Notes: generated from the sequence alone by a model not told the origin. A stretch of 64,000 nt of DNA from Paraburkholderia sp. CNPSo 3272 (GCF_024206495.1 NZ_JAMBPQ010000012.1:124001-188000); one strand, 5' to 3'. Positions 42,407-52,274 are shown, counted from the first letter of the stretch. Translations and numbers: made by a program.

Positions 42407-45400
42407 TCAATCCGTCCACGCGAGCCCGGGCGTTTCCTCGTAGGTCGCGCTCGCGCGCAACAGCGCCGCGGCCTCGTCGCCGGGCAGCGGCGGTGCGAAG
42501 AAGTAGCCTTGCAGCTCGTCGCACGCGCGCTCGCGCAGGAAGGCGAACTGCGCCGAGGTCTCCACCCCTTCCGCGATCACCTGCAACTGCAGCTCGTGCG
42601 CAAGCGCGATGATGGCCGCCGTGATCGTTTCGTCGTCGCTGCTCGTGCCGATGTCGGCCACGAACGAGCGGTCGATCTTGAGCCGGTCCACAGGCAGACG
42701 CTTCAGGTAGCTCAGGCTCGAATAGCCGGTGCCGAAGTCGTCGATGGCAATGCCGATGCCGAGCGCGTGCAGCTCGTTCAACATCGACACGGCTTCTTCG
42801 GCATTGCGCATGAGGGTGCTCTCGGTCAGCTCGATTTCGAGCCAGCAGGCCTCCAGGCCGGTTTCCTGCAGCACGTCCTTCACGAGCTGCGCAATGTCTC
42901 GCTGGTGGAACGTCTTCGCCGAGAAGTTCACGGACACGCGCACGGGCGGCAGCCCCGCGAGCTGCCACGCGCGATTCTGCCGGCAGGCTTCGCGCAGCAC
43001 CCAGTCGGAAAGCGGGCCGATCAGGCCGCTTTCCTCCGCCACGGGAATGAACTGCGCAGGCGAGACGAGCCCTACCTCGGGATCGCGCCAGCGCACGAGC
43101 GCCTCCATGCCGATGATGCGCCCGCCCTCGATCTCCACCTGCGGCTGGTAGTGCAGCAGGAACTCGCTGTCGCGCAGCGCCCGGCGCAGGCGCCGCTCCA
43201 GATTCAGGCGCGCCCCCACATTCGCGTTCATCTCGGGCTGGAAGAACTGGAACGTGTTGCGGCCCATGTCCTTCGCGCGGTACATCGCGACGTCGGCCTT
43301 CTTCATGAGCGTTTCGGCGTCGTTGCCGTCCTGCGGGAAGACGCTCGCGCCCATGCTGCAGCCCACGTACAGCTCGGTGCCGTCGATCCACGCCGGCTCC
43401 GAGATCAGCGCGCGCGCCCGCTCCATCCAGCCGATCAGCGACTTCTCGTCGATGGTGTCGGTGAGCACGATCACGAACTCGTCGCCGCCGTGGCGCGCGA
43501 CCGTGTCGGTCGTGCGCGTGCAGCGCTGGAGCCGCTCGGCCACCACACCCAGCAGCCGGTCGCCCACGCTGTGACCGAGACTGTCGTTGACGTTCTTGAA
43601 GCCGTCGAGGTCGATGAACACCACTGCCACGCCCGTGTCGTGCCGCTGCGCCGCGAGCAGCGCGTGCTGGAGACGGTCGCGCAGCAGGTTGCGGTTGGGC
43701 AGCAGCGTGAGGCTGTCGTAGTTCGCCTGATATTCGAGCTGCTCCTGGTAGCGGATCAGCTCGGTCACGTCGTTGATGATACCGATGTGGTGCGTGATGC
43801 GGCCGTCGAGATCGGGCACCGGCGCGATCAGCAACTGATTCCAGAAGAGCGCGCCGTCCTTGCGATAGTTGCGCAGCACGGCGCTCACTTCGCGATTGGA
43901 AAGCAGCGCCTTGCGCACCGCGATGAGTCCGTCCTGATCGCGGTCGTCGCGCTGCAGGAGGCGGCAGTCCTGGCCGATCACCTCGGCCGGATCGAAGCCC
44001 GTGATGCGGCGAAACGCCGGATTCGCGTACTCGATCAAGTTGCTGCCGCCCGGGCCCGGCGCGGTGATCAGAATGGCATTCACGCACGCGTCGAGCGCGC
44101 GGCTTTGCAGGCGCAGCGCGAGGTCGGCGCGCTTGCTTTCGGTGGTGTCCGAGTACGAGCCGAGCACGCCGATCACGCGGCCGTCGCCATCGAGCAGCGG
44201 CAGCTTGCTCGTGAGCGTCGTGCGATGCAGGCCGTCGATCGTGTGGTTGTCCTCATAGTTGATACGCGGCAGTCCCGAGTCGATCACCTCGCGGTCCTGT
44301 TCGCGCATGCCGTCGGCGTAGGCCCGCCACGGCAGGTCGTCGTCGGACTTGCCGATAATCTGCTCGGGGTACGCGAGGCCCGCGTCCCGCGCGAAGGTCA
44401 TGTTGCAGCCGAGATAGCGCGACTGCGCGTCCTTCCAGAAGATGCGCTGCGGGATGTTGTCGATCACCGACTCGAGCATCTGGTTCGAGCGCTGCGCCTC
44501 CGCTTCGGCCTGGATCTGCTCGGTCACGTCGTCGGCGAGCACGAACACGGCGTCGCGGCCGAGGAAGGTGAGCGAGTGATGCGAGATGTCGGCGCTGATG
44601 ATCGAGCCGTCGCGGCGGCGATGGTGCCAGATGCCGGCCATCATGCGCACGTTCTGCGTGACCATGTCCGAGCGCGTGAGGTGTTGCTCGAGCCGCGAGA
44701 CGTCCTCGGCGGGACGGATTTCGCGGATCGTCATCGCGAGGAATTCTTCCTCGCTGTAGCCGTACTGCTGAATCGCGGCGGCGTTCACCGCGAGAAAACG
44801 CAGCGTCTCGCGGTCGAACACGTACATCGGCACCGGATGCGCGTCGAACAGACCCTGAAAGCGCTCGCTGCGCAGGCGCATGCCGCTCACGGCGCGCAGC
44901 TTCTCTCGGGCGGCGCTCTCGCGCGCGCCGAACGTGTAGATCAGCAGCGTCCCGCCCGCGAGCATCGTCACGATCAGCAGCAACAGCGCGCGGCCGCCCG
45001 AGCGCTCCGAGTCGGCGAGCGCGGCGGCGAGCGCCAGATCTTCCGCGCGTTGCAGCGACGCGAGCTGCCCGTCGAGCTGGTCCACGAGGTTGTCGAGGCG
45101 GATGTATTCGCCGGCGAGCCACGCGGCCGCGGCGGGCGACAGCGTTGCCGGGTCAGGCAGCGCAGCGGTCCCCACGATGGGGCGCTGGGCACCATTCGCC
45201 GCGCCGTTCGCGACAGCCGGTGCCACTGTGAGCGTATCCAGCGTCACGGCGCTCGCCGCCTCGTCCGCCGCGGCGTGCAGCGGCAAGATCGTGCCTGTCA
45301 CGACATGACCGGCCATGCGCGCGTCTGCGGTGTTCCCGGGTTGAATCGTCTTCGCGGCGGCGGCGTTGCGGGCGAGCGCCTCGCGGGCTGCCCACGGCGC

Positions 45401-45934
45401 CGCGGGCGAGCGCGCGGCGTTCGCGGGCGTCGCCGTGCCGAATTCCTGGCTGGACGCACCGTCAGCCGGTACAGGCTGCGTTGCGACCGTCCCGCTCGCC
45501 CCCGCCGCCACGGCCGCCTGCCCGCCCTCGTCGGCAACGCGCTGCTCGGCGCGCGCAAGCGTCACGTCGATCTCGCTCGCAATCGTGGCTCCCTGCCCCG
45601 CCAGCGCGTCGAAACGGGCTGCGAGGTCGGCGTTGCCAGCCAGCTTCGCTCGCAGGGCACGGGCGGTTTCGTCGAGCATGGCGGCGCGCGCGTCGTGCGC
45701 GGCGGCAGACTCCGGCTGACCCTGCACGGCGAAACGGCCCAGCGCGCTCACGCCGCTGCCGAGCGCATCGCGATAGCGGTCGAGGTCGTGACGGATCGTC
45801 GCCGCCTGGCTCGCGCGCTGGTCGATCTCGCGCTGACCGTCGATCTGCGTCCACGCAACAAAAGCGTTCGCGCCGACGGCCGCCGAGACGACGGCCAGAT
45901 TGATGAGTTGGCGCTTCGAAAAAAGAAGGTTCAT
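42407..45934 (-). CDS. Membrane sensor with PAS repeats, GGDEF and EAL domains
   Basis: A 1175-residue signalling protein that may both make and break cyclic-di-GMP. A first helix (residues 10-28) and a second (about 312-335) frame a roughly 280-residue periplasmic part that is Ala-rich with predicted helical stretches. Three PAS-like domains follow: FQGLFDAHPVPMYVFDRE (about 355), IDNIPQRIFWKDAQ (about 487), and a third starting near 615 with NPAFRRITGFDPAEVIGQDC. The GGDEF motif is intact (HGGDEF, about residue 815), and the EAL domain has EALVRW, an ESGLIG loop and DDFGTGYSSLSYLK, so both may be active. It sits alone, with no obvious operon partner. Confidence 0.9.
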   Translation of the reverse strand: MNLLFSKRQLINLAVVSAAVGANAFVAWTQIDGQREIDQRASQAATIRHDLDRYRDALGSGVSALGRFAVQGQPESAAAHDARAAMLDETARALRAKLAGNADLAARFDALAGQGATIASEIDVTLARAEQRVADEGGQAAVAAGASGTVATQPVPADGASSQEFGTATPANAARSPAAPWAAREALARNAAAAKTIQPGNTADARMAGHVVTGTILPLHAAADEAASAVTLDTLTVAPAVANGAANGAQRPIVGTAALPDPATLSPAAAAWLAGEYIRLDNLVDQLDGQLASLQRAEDLALAAALADSERSGGRALLLLIVTMLAGGTLLIYTFGARESAAREKLRAVSGMRLRSERFQGLFDAHPVPMYVFDRETLRFLAVNAAAIQQYGYSEEEFLAMTIREIRPAEDVSRLEQHLTRSDMVTQNVRMMAGIWHHRRRDGSIISADISHHSLTFLGRDAVFVLADDVTEQIQAEAEAQRSNQMLESVIDNIPQRIFWKDAQSRYLGCNMTFARDAGLAYPEQIIGKSDDDLPWRAYADGMREQDREVIDSGLPRINYEDNHTIDGLHRTTLTSKLPLLDGDGRVIGVLGSYSDTTESKRADLALRLQSRALDACVNAILITAPGPGGSNLIEYANPAFRRITGFDPAEVIGQDCRLLQRDDRDQDGLIAVRKALLSNREVSAVLRNYRKDGALFWNQLLIAPVPDLDGRITHHIGIINDVTELIRYQEQLEYQANYDSLTLLPNRNLLRDRLQHALLAAQRHDTGVAVVFIDLDGFKNVNDSLGHSVGDRLLGVVAERLQRCTRTTDTVARHGGDEFVIVLTDTIDEKSLIGWMERARALISEPAWIDGTELYVGCSMGASVFPQDGNDAETLMKKADVAMYRAKDMGRNTFQFFQPEMNANVGARLNLERRLRRALRDSEFLLHYQPQVEIEGGRIIGMEALVRWRDPEVGLVSPAQFIPVAEESGLIGPLSDWVLREACRQNRAWQLAGLPPVRVSVNFSAKTFHQRDIAQLVKDVLQETGLEACWLEIELTESTLMRNAEEAVSMLNELHALGIGIAIDDFGTGYSSLSYLKRLPVDRLKIDRSFVADIGTSSDDETITAAIIALAHELQLQVIAEGVETSAQFAFLRERACDELQGYFFAPPLPGDEAAALLRASATYEETPGLAWTD

Positions 45935-46183
45935 GAATGCCGAGCGTCGTTCGCGCCCGCGCCGTGAGCGCGGGATGATGGGTCACGACTGCGCGCGACC
46001 GGTCGGCGCCTGACGCGCCAACCCGAAATAACGGCAGGGCCGGCCGGGTCTTGAGGGTAAATGTGGAGAAAGAAGCGGAAAACGACCCGCGGCTGCGCGG
46101 GGCAGCCGGCCGTCAGCGGGAATCGGGTAGGGATCGCGATGAATCGTGGCGCGCGGGACCGGCGGGAAACAGCGTTTAACAAG

Positions 46184-46666
46184 TCACCGCGGCACCGCCA
46201 GCCCGAACTCGTGCATCGCCGGCGCGAAGTCGTGATTGCTCTCGGGTTTGCGCGCGAGCTTTGCAAGCACGTAGCGCTGGAACGGGTCGAGCTGCGCCCA
46301 CTCCTCGAGGTCCGGCGCCTGCAGGCTGGCAAGCTCGGACTGCAGCGCAATGCCGCCGGGCACCGCGTTCACGTCGCGCCAGGCCGGCGCTTCTTCGGGC
46401 GCGAACCATTCCGGCTCGACGTTCGCGTGCGTGCGCATCATCTCGAAGAGCGCGTGGTCGAAATTGGGCTCGATTTGCGCGTCCTCGTCCACAGGGAAAC
46501 ACGCCAGCAGCCGGCGGTCCTCATAGGGCAGCAACTGCCATTGCGCGAGAGAAATGCGCAGACCAAAGCGATCCAGGTTGAAGCGCACGCACATCGGGAT
46601 ATAGGTGAGGTTTTCCGACGAGTCGACCTCGAACCGGAAAAGCAGCGGAGCTTCGTTCAATGCCAT
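46184..46666 (-). CDS. Nitrate reductase-associated protein family
   Basis: A 160-residue soluble protein that resembles the small nitrate-reductase-associated family; FEVDSSENLTYIPMCVRFNLDRFGLRISLAQWQLLP is the characteristic opening and PYEDRRLLACFPVD follows. The family is encoded near molybdenum cofactor and nitrate reductase genes and may help in enzyme maturation, although its exact role is not settled. GAGGAT lies before ATG 46666. It is divergent from fdhD, another molybdoenzyme maturation factor, which supports the reading. Confidence 0.7.
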   Translation of the reverse strand: MALNEAPLLFRFEVDSSENLTYIPMCVRFNLDRFGLRISLAQWQLLPYEDRRLLACFPVDEDAQIEPNFDHALFEMMRTHANVEPEWFAPEEAPAWRDVNAVPGGIALQSELASLQAPDLEEWAQLDPFQRYVLAKLARKPESNHDFAPAMHEFGLAVPR

Positions 46667-46840
46667 GACGGTATCCTCGCGAGGCGGGCATAAGCGCGGG
46701 CGGCCCGCTTGAGGTATTTTAGAACCTTCCGCGCGCGGCGCGGCCCCGCTGTCCCCGGCGGCGCTGCGGTACCGCGCCGCACAAGGACTGATGGAGTTTC
46801 GCGCTTGTCCCCTTCAACTCGTACCCCAACCCGCACGCCA

Positions 46841-47710
46841 ATGAGCACCGCAGACCGGCCGCAGATCGCGACGCCGAATCCGCCGACGCATCCCCTCGAA
46901 ACCGAAGGCCAGCCTGGCGCCATCGAATTGCGCGTGCACCGGCACCGCGGCGGCACCGTGGAAACACGAGAGGATTACGTGGGCCAGGAATGGCCCGTCG
47001 CGCTCGTCTTCAACGGCATTTCGCACGCGGTGATGATGTGCACGCCGCGCGACCTCGAAGCGTTCGCCGTAGGCTTCGCGATTTCCGAAGGCATCGTCGG
47101 GCGCAACGCCGACATTCAGGACGTCGAGGTGTACTGGCATGCAGAATCGGATCTGCCGCACGCCGAAGTCCACTTGACCGTGGTGCAGCAGGCGTTCGTC
47201 GAACTCAAGGAAAAGCGCCGCGCGCTCGCCGGGCGCAGCGGCTGCGGCGTGTGCGGCATCGAGAGCATCGATCTGCTCGACCTCGAGCCCGAACTGGTGC
47301 CCGATACGGGCTTCGCCGCGCGCCTGGCTCCCGACGCCATCGCGCGCGCCGCACGCGAACTGCCGCAACACCAGGCGCTAACGAAGCTCACCGGCGGCCT
47401 GCACGCGGCCGCGTGGTGCGACGAACACGGCGCGATCCTGCGCGCCTACGAGGACGTGGGCCGCCACAACGCGCTCGACAAGCTCATCGGCCAGCTCGTG
47501 ATGGAGCGCGCCGACACACAGCAGGGCTTCGTCTTCCTCTCCAGCCGCGCGAGCTACGAGCTGGTGCGCAAGGCCGCGCGCGTGGGCATTCCTATGGTCG
47601 CGACGATCTCGGCGCCCTCCTCGCTTGCCATCGCCATCGCAAAGCGCGCCGGACTGCGGCTCGTGAGCTTTTGCCGCGAGTCCGGGTACGTCGATTACGA
47701 AACGGCGTGA
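46841..47710 (+). CDS. fdhD: Formate dehydrogenase sulfurtransferase FdhD
   Basis: A 289-residue protein that transfers sulfur to the molybdenum cofactor of formate dehydrogenases. The active-site CGVC (Cys135 and Cys138) lies in SGCGVCGIES. DVGRHNALDKLIG and FLSSRASYELVRKAA are conserved family segments. ATG 46841 is chosen; the frame opens to 46709 but that N-terminal part is Arg/Pro-rich. No formate dehydrogenase gene is visible in the window. Confidence 0.93.
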   Translation: MSTADRPQIATPNPPTHPLETEGQPGAIELRVHRHRGGTVETREDYVGQEWPVALVFNGISHAVMMCTPRDLEAFAVGFAISEGIVGRNADIQDVEVYWHAESDLPHAEVHLTVVQQAFVELKEKRRALAGRSGCGVCGIESIDLLDLEPELVPDTGFAARLAPDAIARAARELPQHQALTKLTGGLHAAAWCDEHGAILRAYEDVGRHNALDKLIGQLVMERADTQQGFVFLSSRASYELVRKAARVGIPMVATISAPSSLAIAIAKRAGLRLVSFCRESGYVDYETA

Positions 47711-47724
47711 CGCGCGGTTAGCGT

Positions 47725-48495
47725 TTAATCGAACTGCCGGAAATCGGGCTTGCGCTTTTCGAGGAAAGCCGTGAACGCCTCGCGCGCTTCGGGCGCGAGC
47801 AGCATCTTGCCGAAGTGCACGAACTCTTCGCTCATGCGCGTCTTGACCTCGTGCGTGTCCCCGCGCTTCATGAGCGACTTGGTTACGCGCAGCGACGACG
47901 CGGGCAGCGCCACGAGCTTCGCCAGTTGTCCGCTGACAAACGCGTCAAGCTCGGCCGCCGGCAGCACGCGGTTCACGAAGCCCATGCGATGCGCTTCCAC
48001 CGCGTCGAAAGTTTCGCCGAGCAGCAGCTTTTCCGCCGCGCCCTGGTAGCCCGCAATGCGCGGCAGCAGCAGCGACGAAGCGGCTTCTGGGCACAGCCCG
48101 AGTTGCGCGAATGGCACGGCAAAACGCGCGCTTTCGGCGGCATAGACCATGTCGCAATGCAGCAGCAGCGTCGTCCCCACGCCGATCGCCGGCCCTTTCA
48201 CCGCGGCGACGAGCGGTTTCTCGAACGCCGCGATGGCGTCGAGAAAGCGGATCACGGGCGAATCGGCGCCCGCGGGCGGTCCCTTCAGAAAGTCTTCGAT
48301 GTCGTTGCCGGCCGTGAAGATCTCGGCATGGCCGCGCAGCAGCGCCGCGCGCACCGAGGCGTCGTTGTTTGCGCCGTTGAGCGCGTCGGCCATCGCCTGA
48401 TACATCGCGGTGGTGAGCGCGTTCTTGCGCGCGGGCCGATCGATGGTGATCGTGAGCACGCCGTTTTCGGGTGCTACCAGGATTTCGTTGCTCAT
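47725..48495 (-). CDS. Enoyl-CoA hydratase/isomerase family protein
   Basis: A 256-residue crotonase-fold enzyme acting on acyl-CoA thioesters. The oxyanion-hole segments are HAEIFTAGNDIEDF and PAIGVGTTLLLHCD. GLCPEAASSLLLPR holds one acidic candidate for catalysis in the usual helix. AGGAGA stands before ATG 48495. It follows the thiolase gene on the minus strand but is separated from it by a strong terminator, so it is probably a separate unit in the beta-oxidation neighbourhood. It may be a hydratase or isomerase. Confidence 0.86.
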   Translation of the reverse strand: MSNEILVAPENGVLTITIDRPARKNALTTAMYQAMADALNGANNDASVRAALLRGHAEIFTAGNDIEDFLKGPPAGADSPVIRFLDAIAAFEKPLVAAVKGPAIGVGTTLLLHCDMVYAAESARFAVPFAQLGLCPEAASSLLLPRIAGYQGAAEKLLLGETFDAVEAHRMGFVNRVLPAAELDAFVSGQLAKLVALPASSLRVTKSLMKRGDTHEVKTRMSEEFVHFGKMLLAPEAREAFTAFLEKRKPDFRQFD

Positions 48496-48527
48496 GTACC
48501 TGTCTCCTCGCATCCCAATCGTGATAC

Positions 48528-48564
48528 GAAAAACGGTTCGCAGACCGCGAAGTCTGCGAACCGT
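48528..48564 (-). terminator. Intrinsic terminator downstream of the thiolase gene
   Basis: A perfect 13-bp stem, ACGGTTCGCAGAC (48533-48545) with GTCTGCGAACCGT (48552-48564), and a six-base loop. On the minus strand it is followed by TTTTT, so it should end the fatty-acid operon transcript before the enoyl-CoA hydratase gene. Confidence 0.92.
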
Positions 48565-48598
48565 GTCGATAACGCCAATGCGCTAACCGGATGAACGC

Positions 48599-49798
48599 TT
48601 ACAGCCGTTCGATGATGCCCGCCGCGCCCATGCCGGTGCCGACACACATCGTCACCATGCCGTACTTGTAGTTGCGGCGGCGCAGGCCGTGCACGACCGT
48701 CGAGGCGCGGATCGCGCCCGTCGCGCCGAGCGGGTGGCCCAGCGCAATCGCGCCGCCAAGCGGGTTGATCTTCGAAGGATCGAGGCCGAGGTCCTGGATC
48801 ACCGCCAGCGACTGCGCGGCGAACGCCTCGTTCAGCTCGATCCAGTCGAGATCGTCCTGCTTCAGGCCCGCAGCCTTCAGCGCCGCCGGAATCGCTTCCT
48901 TCGGACCGATGCCCATGATCTCCGGCGGCACGCCGCGCACCGCGAAGCTCACGAAACGCGCGAGCGGCGTGAGGTTGAACTGCTTGAGGATCTTCTCGGA
49001 GACGACGATCAGCGCGCCCGCGCCATCCGACGTCTGCGAGCTGTTGCCGGCCGTGACCGAGCCCTTGTTGGCGAACACCGCGCGCAGCTTCGCGAGGCCT
49101 TCGAGCGTGGTATCCGCACGCGGGCCTTCGTCCAGCTCGATCAGGCGCTCCTTCACCTTCACTTCGCCCGAAGCGAGATCGGGGGAACGCTCGACGAGCG
49201 TGTACGGCGCGATCTCGTCCTTGAACTCGCCGGCCTGCTGCGCGGCGAGCGCGCGGCGGTGCGATTCGACCGAGAACGCGTCCTGCGCTTCGCGGCTCAC
49301 TTTCCAGCGCTCCGCGACCTTCTCAGCGGTCAAGCCCATGCCATAAGCAATGCCGATGTCTTCGCTGCGATCGAAGATGTGCGGCGAGAGCGACGGCTTG
49401 TTGCCCATCATCGGCACCATGCTCATCGACTCGCAGCCGCCCGCGATCATCGCGTCGGACTCGCCCACGCGGATGCGGTCCGCGGCCATCGCGAGCGCCG
49501 TGAGGCCCGATGCGCAGAAGCGGTTGACGGTCACGCCGCCCACGCTCTGCGGCAGACCCGCGAGCAGCGCGCCGATACGCGCCACGTTCAGGCCCTGCTC
49601 GGCTTCCGGAATCGCGCAGCCGACGATGGCGTCTTCGATCACGCTCGTGTCGAGGCCGGGCACCTGCGCCACGGCCGACCTGATCGCGTGAACCAGCAGC
49701 TCGTCCGGGCGGGTGTTCCTGAACACGCCGCGCGGGGCCTTGCCGATGGGCGTGCGGCTCGCGGCGACGATGTATGCGTCCTGCAACTGTTTGCTCAT
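48599..49798 (-). CDS. Acetyl-CoA C-acyltransferase (thiolase, FadA type)
   Basis: A 399-residue thiolase that cleaves 3-ketoacyl-CoA in beta-oxidation. The acylated nucleophile is Cys95 (NRFCASGLTAL), the GHPLGATGA segment holds the His near residue 356, and the second catalytic Cys is 385 (MCVGTGMG). GGAG lies before ATG 49798. It follows the two-domain dehydrogenase/hydratase gene by 34 bases. Confidence 0.93.
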   Translation of the reverse strand: MSKQLQDAYIVAASRTPIGKAPRGVFRNTRPDELLVHAIRSAVAQVPGLDTSVIEDAIVGCAIPEAEQGLNVARIGALLAGLPQSVGGVTVNRFCASGLTALAMAADRIRVGESDAMIAGGCESMSMVPMMGNKPSLSPHIFDRSEDIGIAYGMGLTAEKVAERWKVSREAQDAFSVESHRRALAAQQAGEFKDEIAPYTLVERSPDLASGEVKVKERLIELDEGPRADTTLEGLAKLRAVFANKGSVTAGNSSQTSDGAGALIVVSEKILKQFNLTPLARFVSFAVRGVPPEIMGIGPKEAIPAALKAAGLKQDDLDWIELNEAFAAQSLAVIQDLGLDPSKINPLGGAIALGHPLGATGAIRASTVVHGLRRRNYKYGMVTMCVGTGMGAAGIIERL

Positions 49799-49832
49799 CT
49801 CTTACTCCAGTATCTGGTGTGCGTCGTGCCGC

Positions 49833-52274
49833 TTAGTTGCGCACCGGCTTGCCGGTTTGCAGCATGCCCATGATGCGTTCCTGCGTCTTCTGCGTACCGA
49901 GCAGATCGACGAAGGCGCGGCGCTCGAGCTTGAGCAACCATTCTTCGTCGACGAGGCTGCCCGCCTCGACGTCGCCGCCGCACACCGCTTCCGCGATGCG
50001 GCTCGCGATCAGGAAGTCGTGATCGCTGATGAAGCGGCCGTCGCGCATATTCACGAGCGATGCCTTGATGGTCGAGATCGCCGAGCGGCCCGCCACCGGA
50101 ATCTGCGTGGCGCGCAGCGGCGGACGGTAGCCCGCGGCGGAGAGTGCGCGCGCTTCCTTCTTCGCCGTGTCGAGCAGTTCGAACACATTGAAGACGATCG
50201 TGTCCGAAGGCTTCAGGTAGCCCATCGCGCGTGCTTCGTGCGCCGAGGCCGAAACCTTCGCCATCGCCGCGTTTTCGAACGACTTCTGCAGGAACCGGAG
50301 CAGATCGCTCGGTACCGCGCCAATCGCCGCTGCGCCTTCAGCCGCGCGAATCGCCGCCTCCTTCAGGCCGCCGCCCGCGGGCACGAGACCCACGCCCACT
50401 TCCACGAGGCCGACGTAGCTCTCGACGTGCGCTACGCGCTTCGCGCTCTGCAGCATGATTTCGCAGCCGCCGCCGAGCGCGATGCCCGAGACCGCCGTGA
50501 TCACCGGCACGTTCGCGTACTTCACGCGCAGCATCGTGTCCTGGAACTTCTTCACGAACGGCTCGATGCCCTTCGCCCCGCCCATCATGAACGCGGGCAT
50601 CGCCTCTTCGAGGTTCGCGCCTGCCGAGAACGGGCCGCCCGGCGCGCCGAGCTTGAGCGACGTCGGCTGCCAGATCACGAGGCCCTTGTAGCCGTCTTCC
50701 GCGATGTCGATGGCCGTCACGAGCGAGTCGAGCAGGGCCGGGCCCATCGTGTTCATCTTGCTCTTGTACGAGACGATGACGACGTCGTCCTCGCCCGCGC
50801 GGTCGTCCACCCAGGCGCGCAGGTTGTCGTTCTCGAACAGCGTCTTGCCGTAGGTCTTCGGATCGCGTGCGCTCGTTTCACCGAACAGCGCCGCACGGAA
50901 CACCTGACGCTCGTACACCGGCAGAGTCGAGCGCGGCACGAAGCGCGCTTCGGCCGGCGACCACGAACCTTCCGCGCCGTGCACGCCGCCGTTCGCGGCG
51001 ACCGGGCCTTCGAACACCCAGGCGGGCAGCGGTGCATTCGACAGCGCCTTGCCCGCGTCGATGTCTTCCTTCACCCACTCGGCGACCTGCTTCCAGCCCG
51101 CGGCCTGCCAGCCTTCGAACGGACCTTCGTTCCAGCCGAAGCCCCAGCGGATCGCGAGATCGACGTCGCGCGCGTTGTCCGCGATCGACTGCAGATGCAC
51201 GCCGATGTAGTGGAACACGTCGCGGAAGATCGACCACAGGAACTGCGCCTGCGGATGTTGCGTTTCGCGCAAGAGCTTCAGGCGCTCGGCGGGCGGACGC
51301 TTGAGGATGCGGCCCACCAGTTCGTCGGCCTTGCCGCCGCCGTCGACGTACTCGCCCGTGTTGGCGTCGAGCACCTTGATGGCACGGCCTTCCTTGCGAT
51401 AGAAACCGCCGCCCGTCTTCTGGCCGAGCGCGCCCTTCGCCACGAGACCCGCGAGCACGGCCGGCGTCTCATACACAGGGAAGAACGGGTCGTCCTTCAG
51501 GTTGTCCTGCATCGTCTTGATGACGTGCGCCATCGTGTCGAGACCCACGACGTCGGCCGTGCGGAACGTCGCCGACTTCGCGCGGCCAAGGCGTGCGCCC
51601 GTGAGGTCATCGACTTCGTCGAAACGCAGACCGAACTTCTTCGCCTCGGCGATCACCGCGAGGATCGAGAACACGCCCACGCGGTTCGCGATGAAGTTCG
51701 GCGTGTCCTTCGCGCGCACCACGCCCTTGCCTACCACGCTCGTTAGGAACGATTCGAGCTGGTCGAGGATTTCGGGCTTCGTTTGCGACGTCGGAATCAG
51801 CTCGACAAGGTGCATGTAGCGCGGCGGGTTGAAGAAGTGCACGCCGCAGAAGCGCGCCTTCAACGCATCGTCGAAGCCATGCGAGAGTTCGGTGATCGAC
51901 AGGCCCGAGGTGTTGGTTGCGAAAATCGCGTTCGGGCCGAGGTGCGGCGCGACCTTCTTGTAGAGGTCGTGTTTCCAGTCCATGCGTTCGGCGATCGCCT
52001 CGATCACCACGTCGCATTCCGCAAGCTTTGCGATGTCGTCTTCGTAGTTCGCGGGCGTGATGTATTGCGCGTCGTCCTTCATGCCGAAGGGCGCGGGCGA
52101 GAGCTTCTTGAGCGTCTCGATCGCCTTCAGCGCGATGGCGTTCTTCGGGCCTTCTTTCGCGGGCAAATCGAACAGCAGCACGGGCACGCGGGCGTTGATC
52201 AGGTGCGCGGCGATCTGCGCGCCCATCACGCCGGCGCCGAGCACGGCCACCTTGCGAATATTGAGGTTGCTCAC
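49833..52274 (-). CDS. 3-hydroxyacyl-CoA dehydrogenase/enoyl-CoA hydratase fusion
   Basis: An 813-residue beta-oxidation enzyme. The N-terminal half is a 3-hydroxyacyl-CoA dehydrogenase: Rossmann GAGVMGAQIAAHL, then HFFNPPRYMHLVELI with the catalytic His. The C-terminal half (from about residue 480) is an enoyl-CoA hydratase fold with GISALGGGCEI-like oxyanion segment (VSGIALGGGCEIM). This is the reverse of Escherichia coli FadB, where the hydratase comes first, and matches the FadN-type layout. GTG 52274 is taken as start because GGAGGA lies 6 bases before it; an ATG at 52298 is in frame. Confidence 0.92.
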   Translation of the reverse strand: MSNLNIRKVAVLGAGVMGAQIAAHLINARVPVLLFDLPAKEGPKNAIALKAIETLKKLSPAPFGMKDDAQYITPANYEDDIAKLAECDVVIEAIAERMDWKHDLYKKVAPHLGPNAIFATNTSGLSITELSHGFDDALKARFCGVHFFNPPRYMHLVELIPTSQTKPEILDQLESFLTSVVGKGVVRAKDTPNFIANRVGVFSILAVIAEAKKFGLRFDEVDDLTGARLGRAKSATFRTADVVGLDTMAHVIKTMQDNLKDDPFFPVYETPAVLAGLVAKGALGQKTGGGFYRKEGRAIKVLDANTGEYVDGGGKADELVGRILKRPPAERLKLLRETQHPQAQFLWSIFRDVFHYIGVHLQSIADNARDVDLAIRWGFGWNEGPFEGWQAAGWKQVAEWVKEDIDAGKALSNAPLPAWVFEGPVAANGGVHGAEGSWSPAEARFVPRSTLPVYERQVFRAALFGETSARDPKTYGKTLFENDNLRAWVDDRAGEDDVVIVSYKSKMNTMGPALLDSLVTAIDIAEDGYKGLVIWQPTSLKLGAPGGPFSAGANLEEAMPAFMMGGAKGIEPFVKKFQDTMLRVKYANVPVITAVSGIALGGGCEIMLQSAKRVAHVESYVGLVEVGVGLVPAGGGLKEAAIRAAEGAAAIGAVPSDLLRFLQKSFENAAMAKVSASAHEARAMGYLKPSDTIVFNVFELLDTAKKEARALSAAGYRPPLRATQIPVAGRSAISTIKASLVNMRDGRFISDHDFLIASRIAEAVCGGDVEAGSLVDEEWLLKLERRAFVDLLGTQKTQERIMGMLQTGKPVRN

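Noticed and set aside
42509..45967. A 1152-residue open frame antisense to the GGDEF-EAL gene
   Set aside because: It is rich in Arg, Ala, His and Val, resembles no family and mirrors the GC-rich codons of the real gene. Such long antisense frames are common in this genome.
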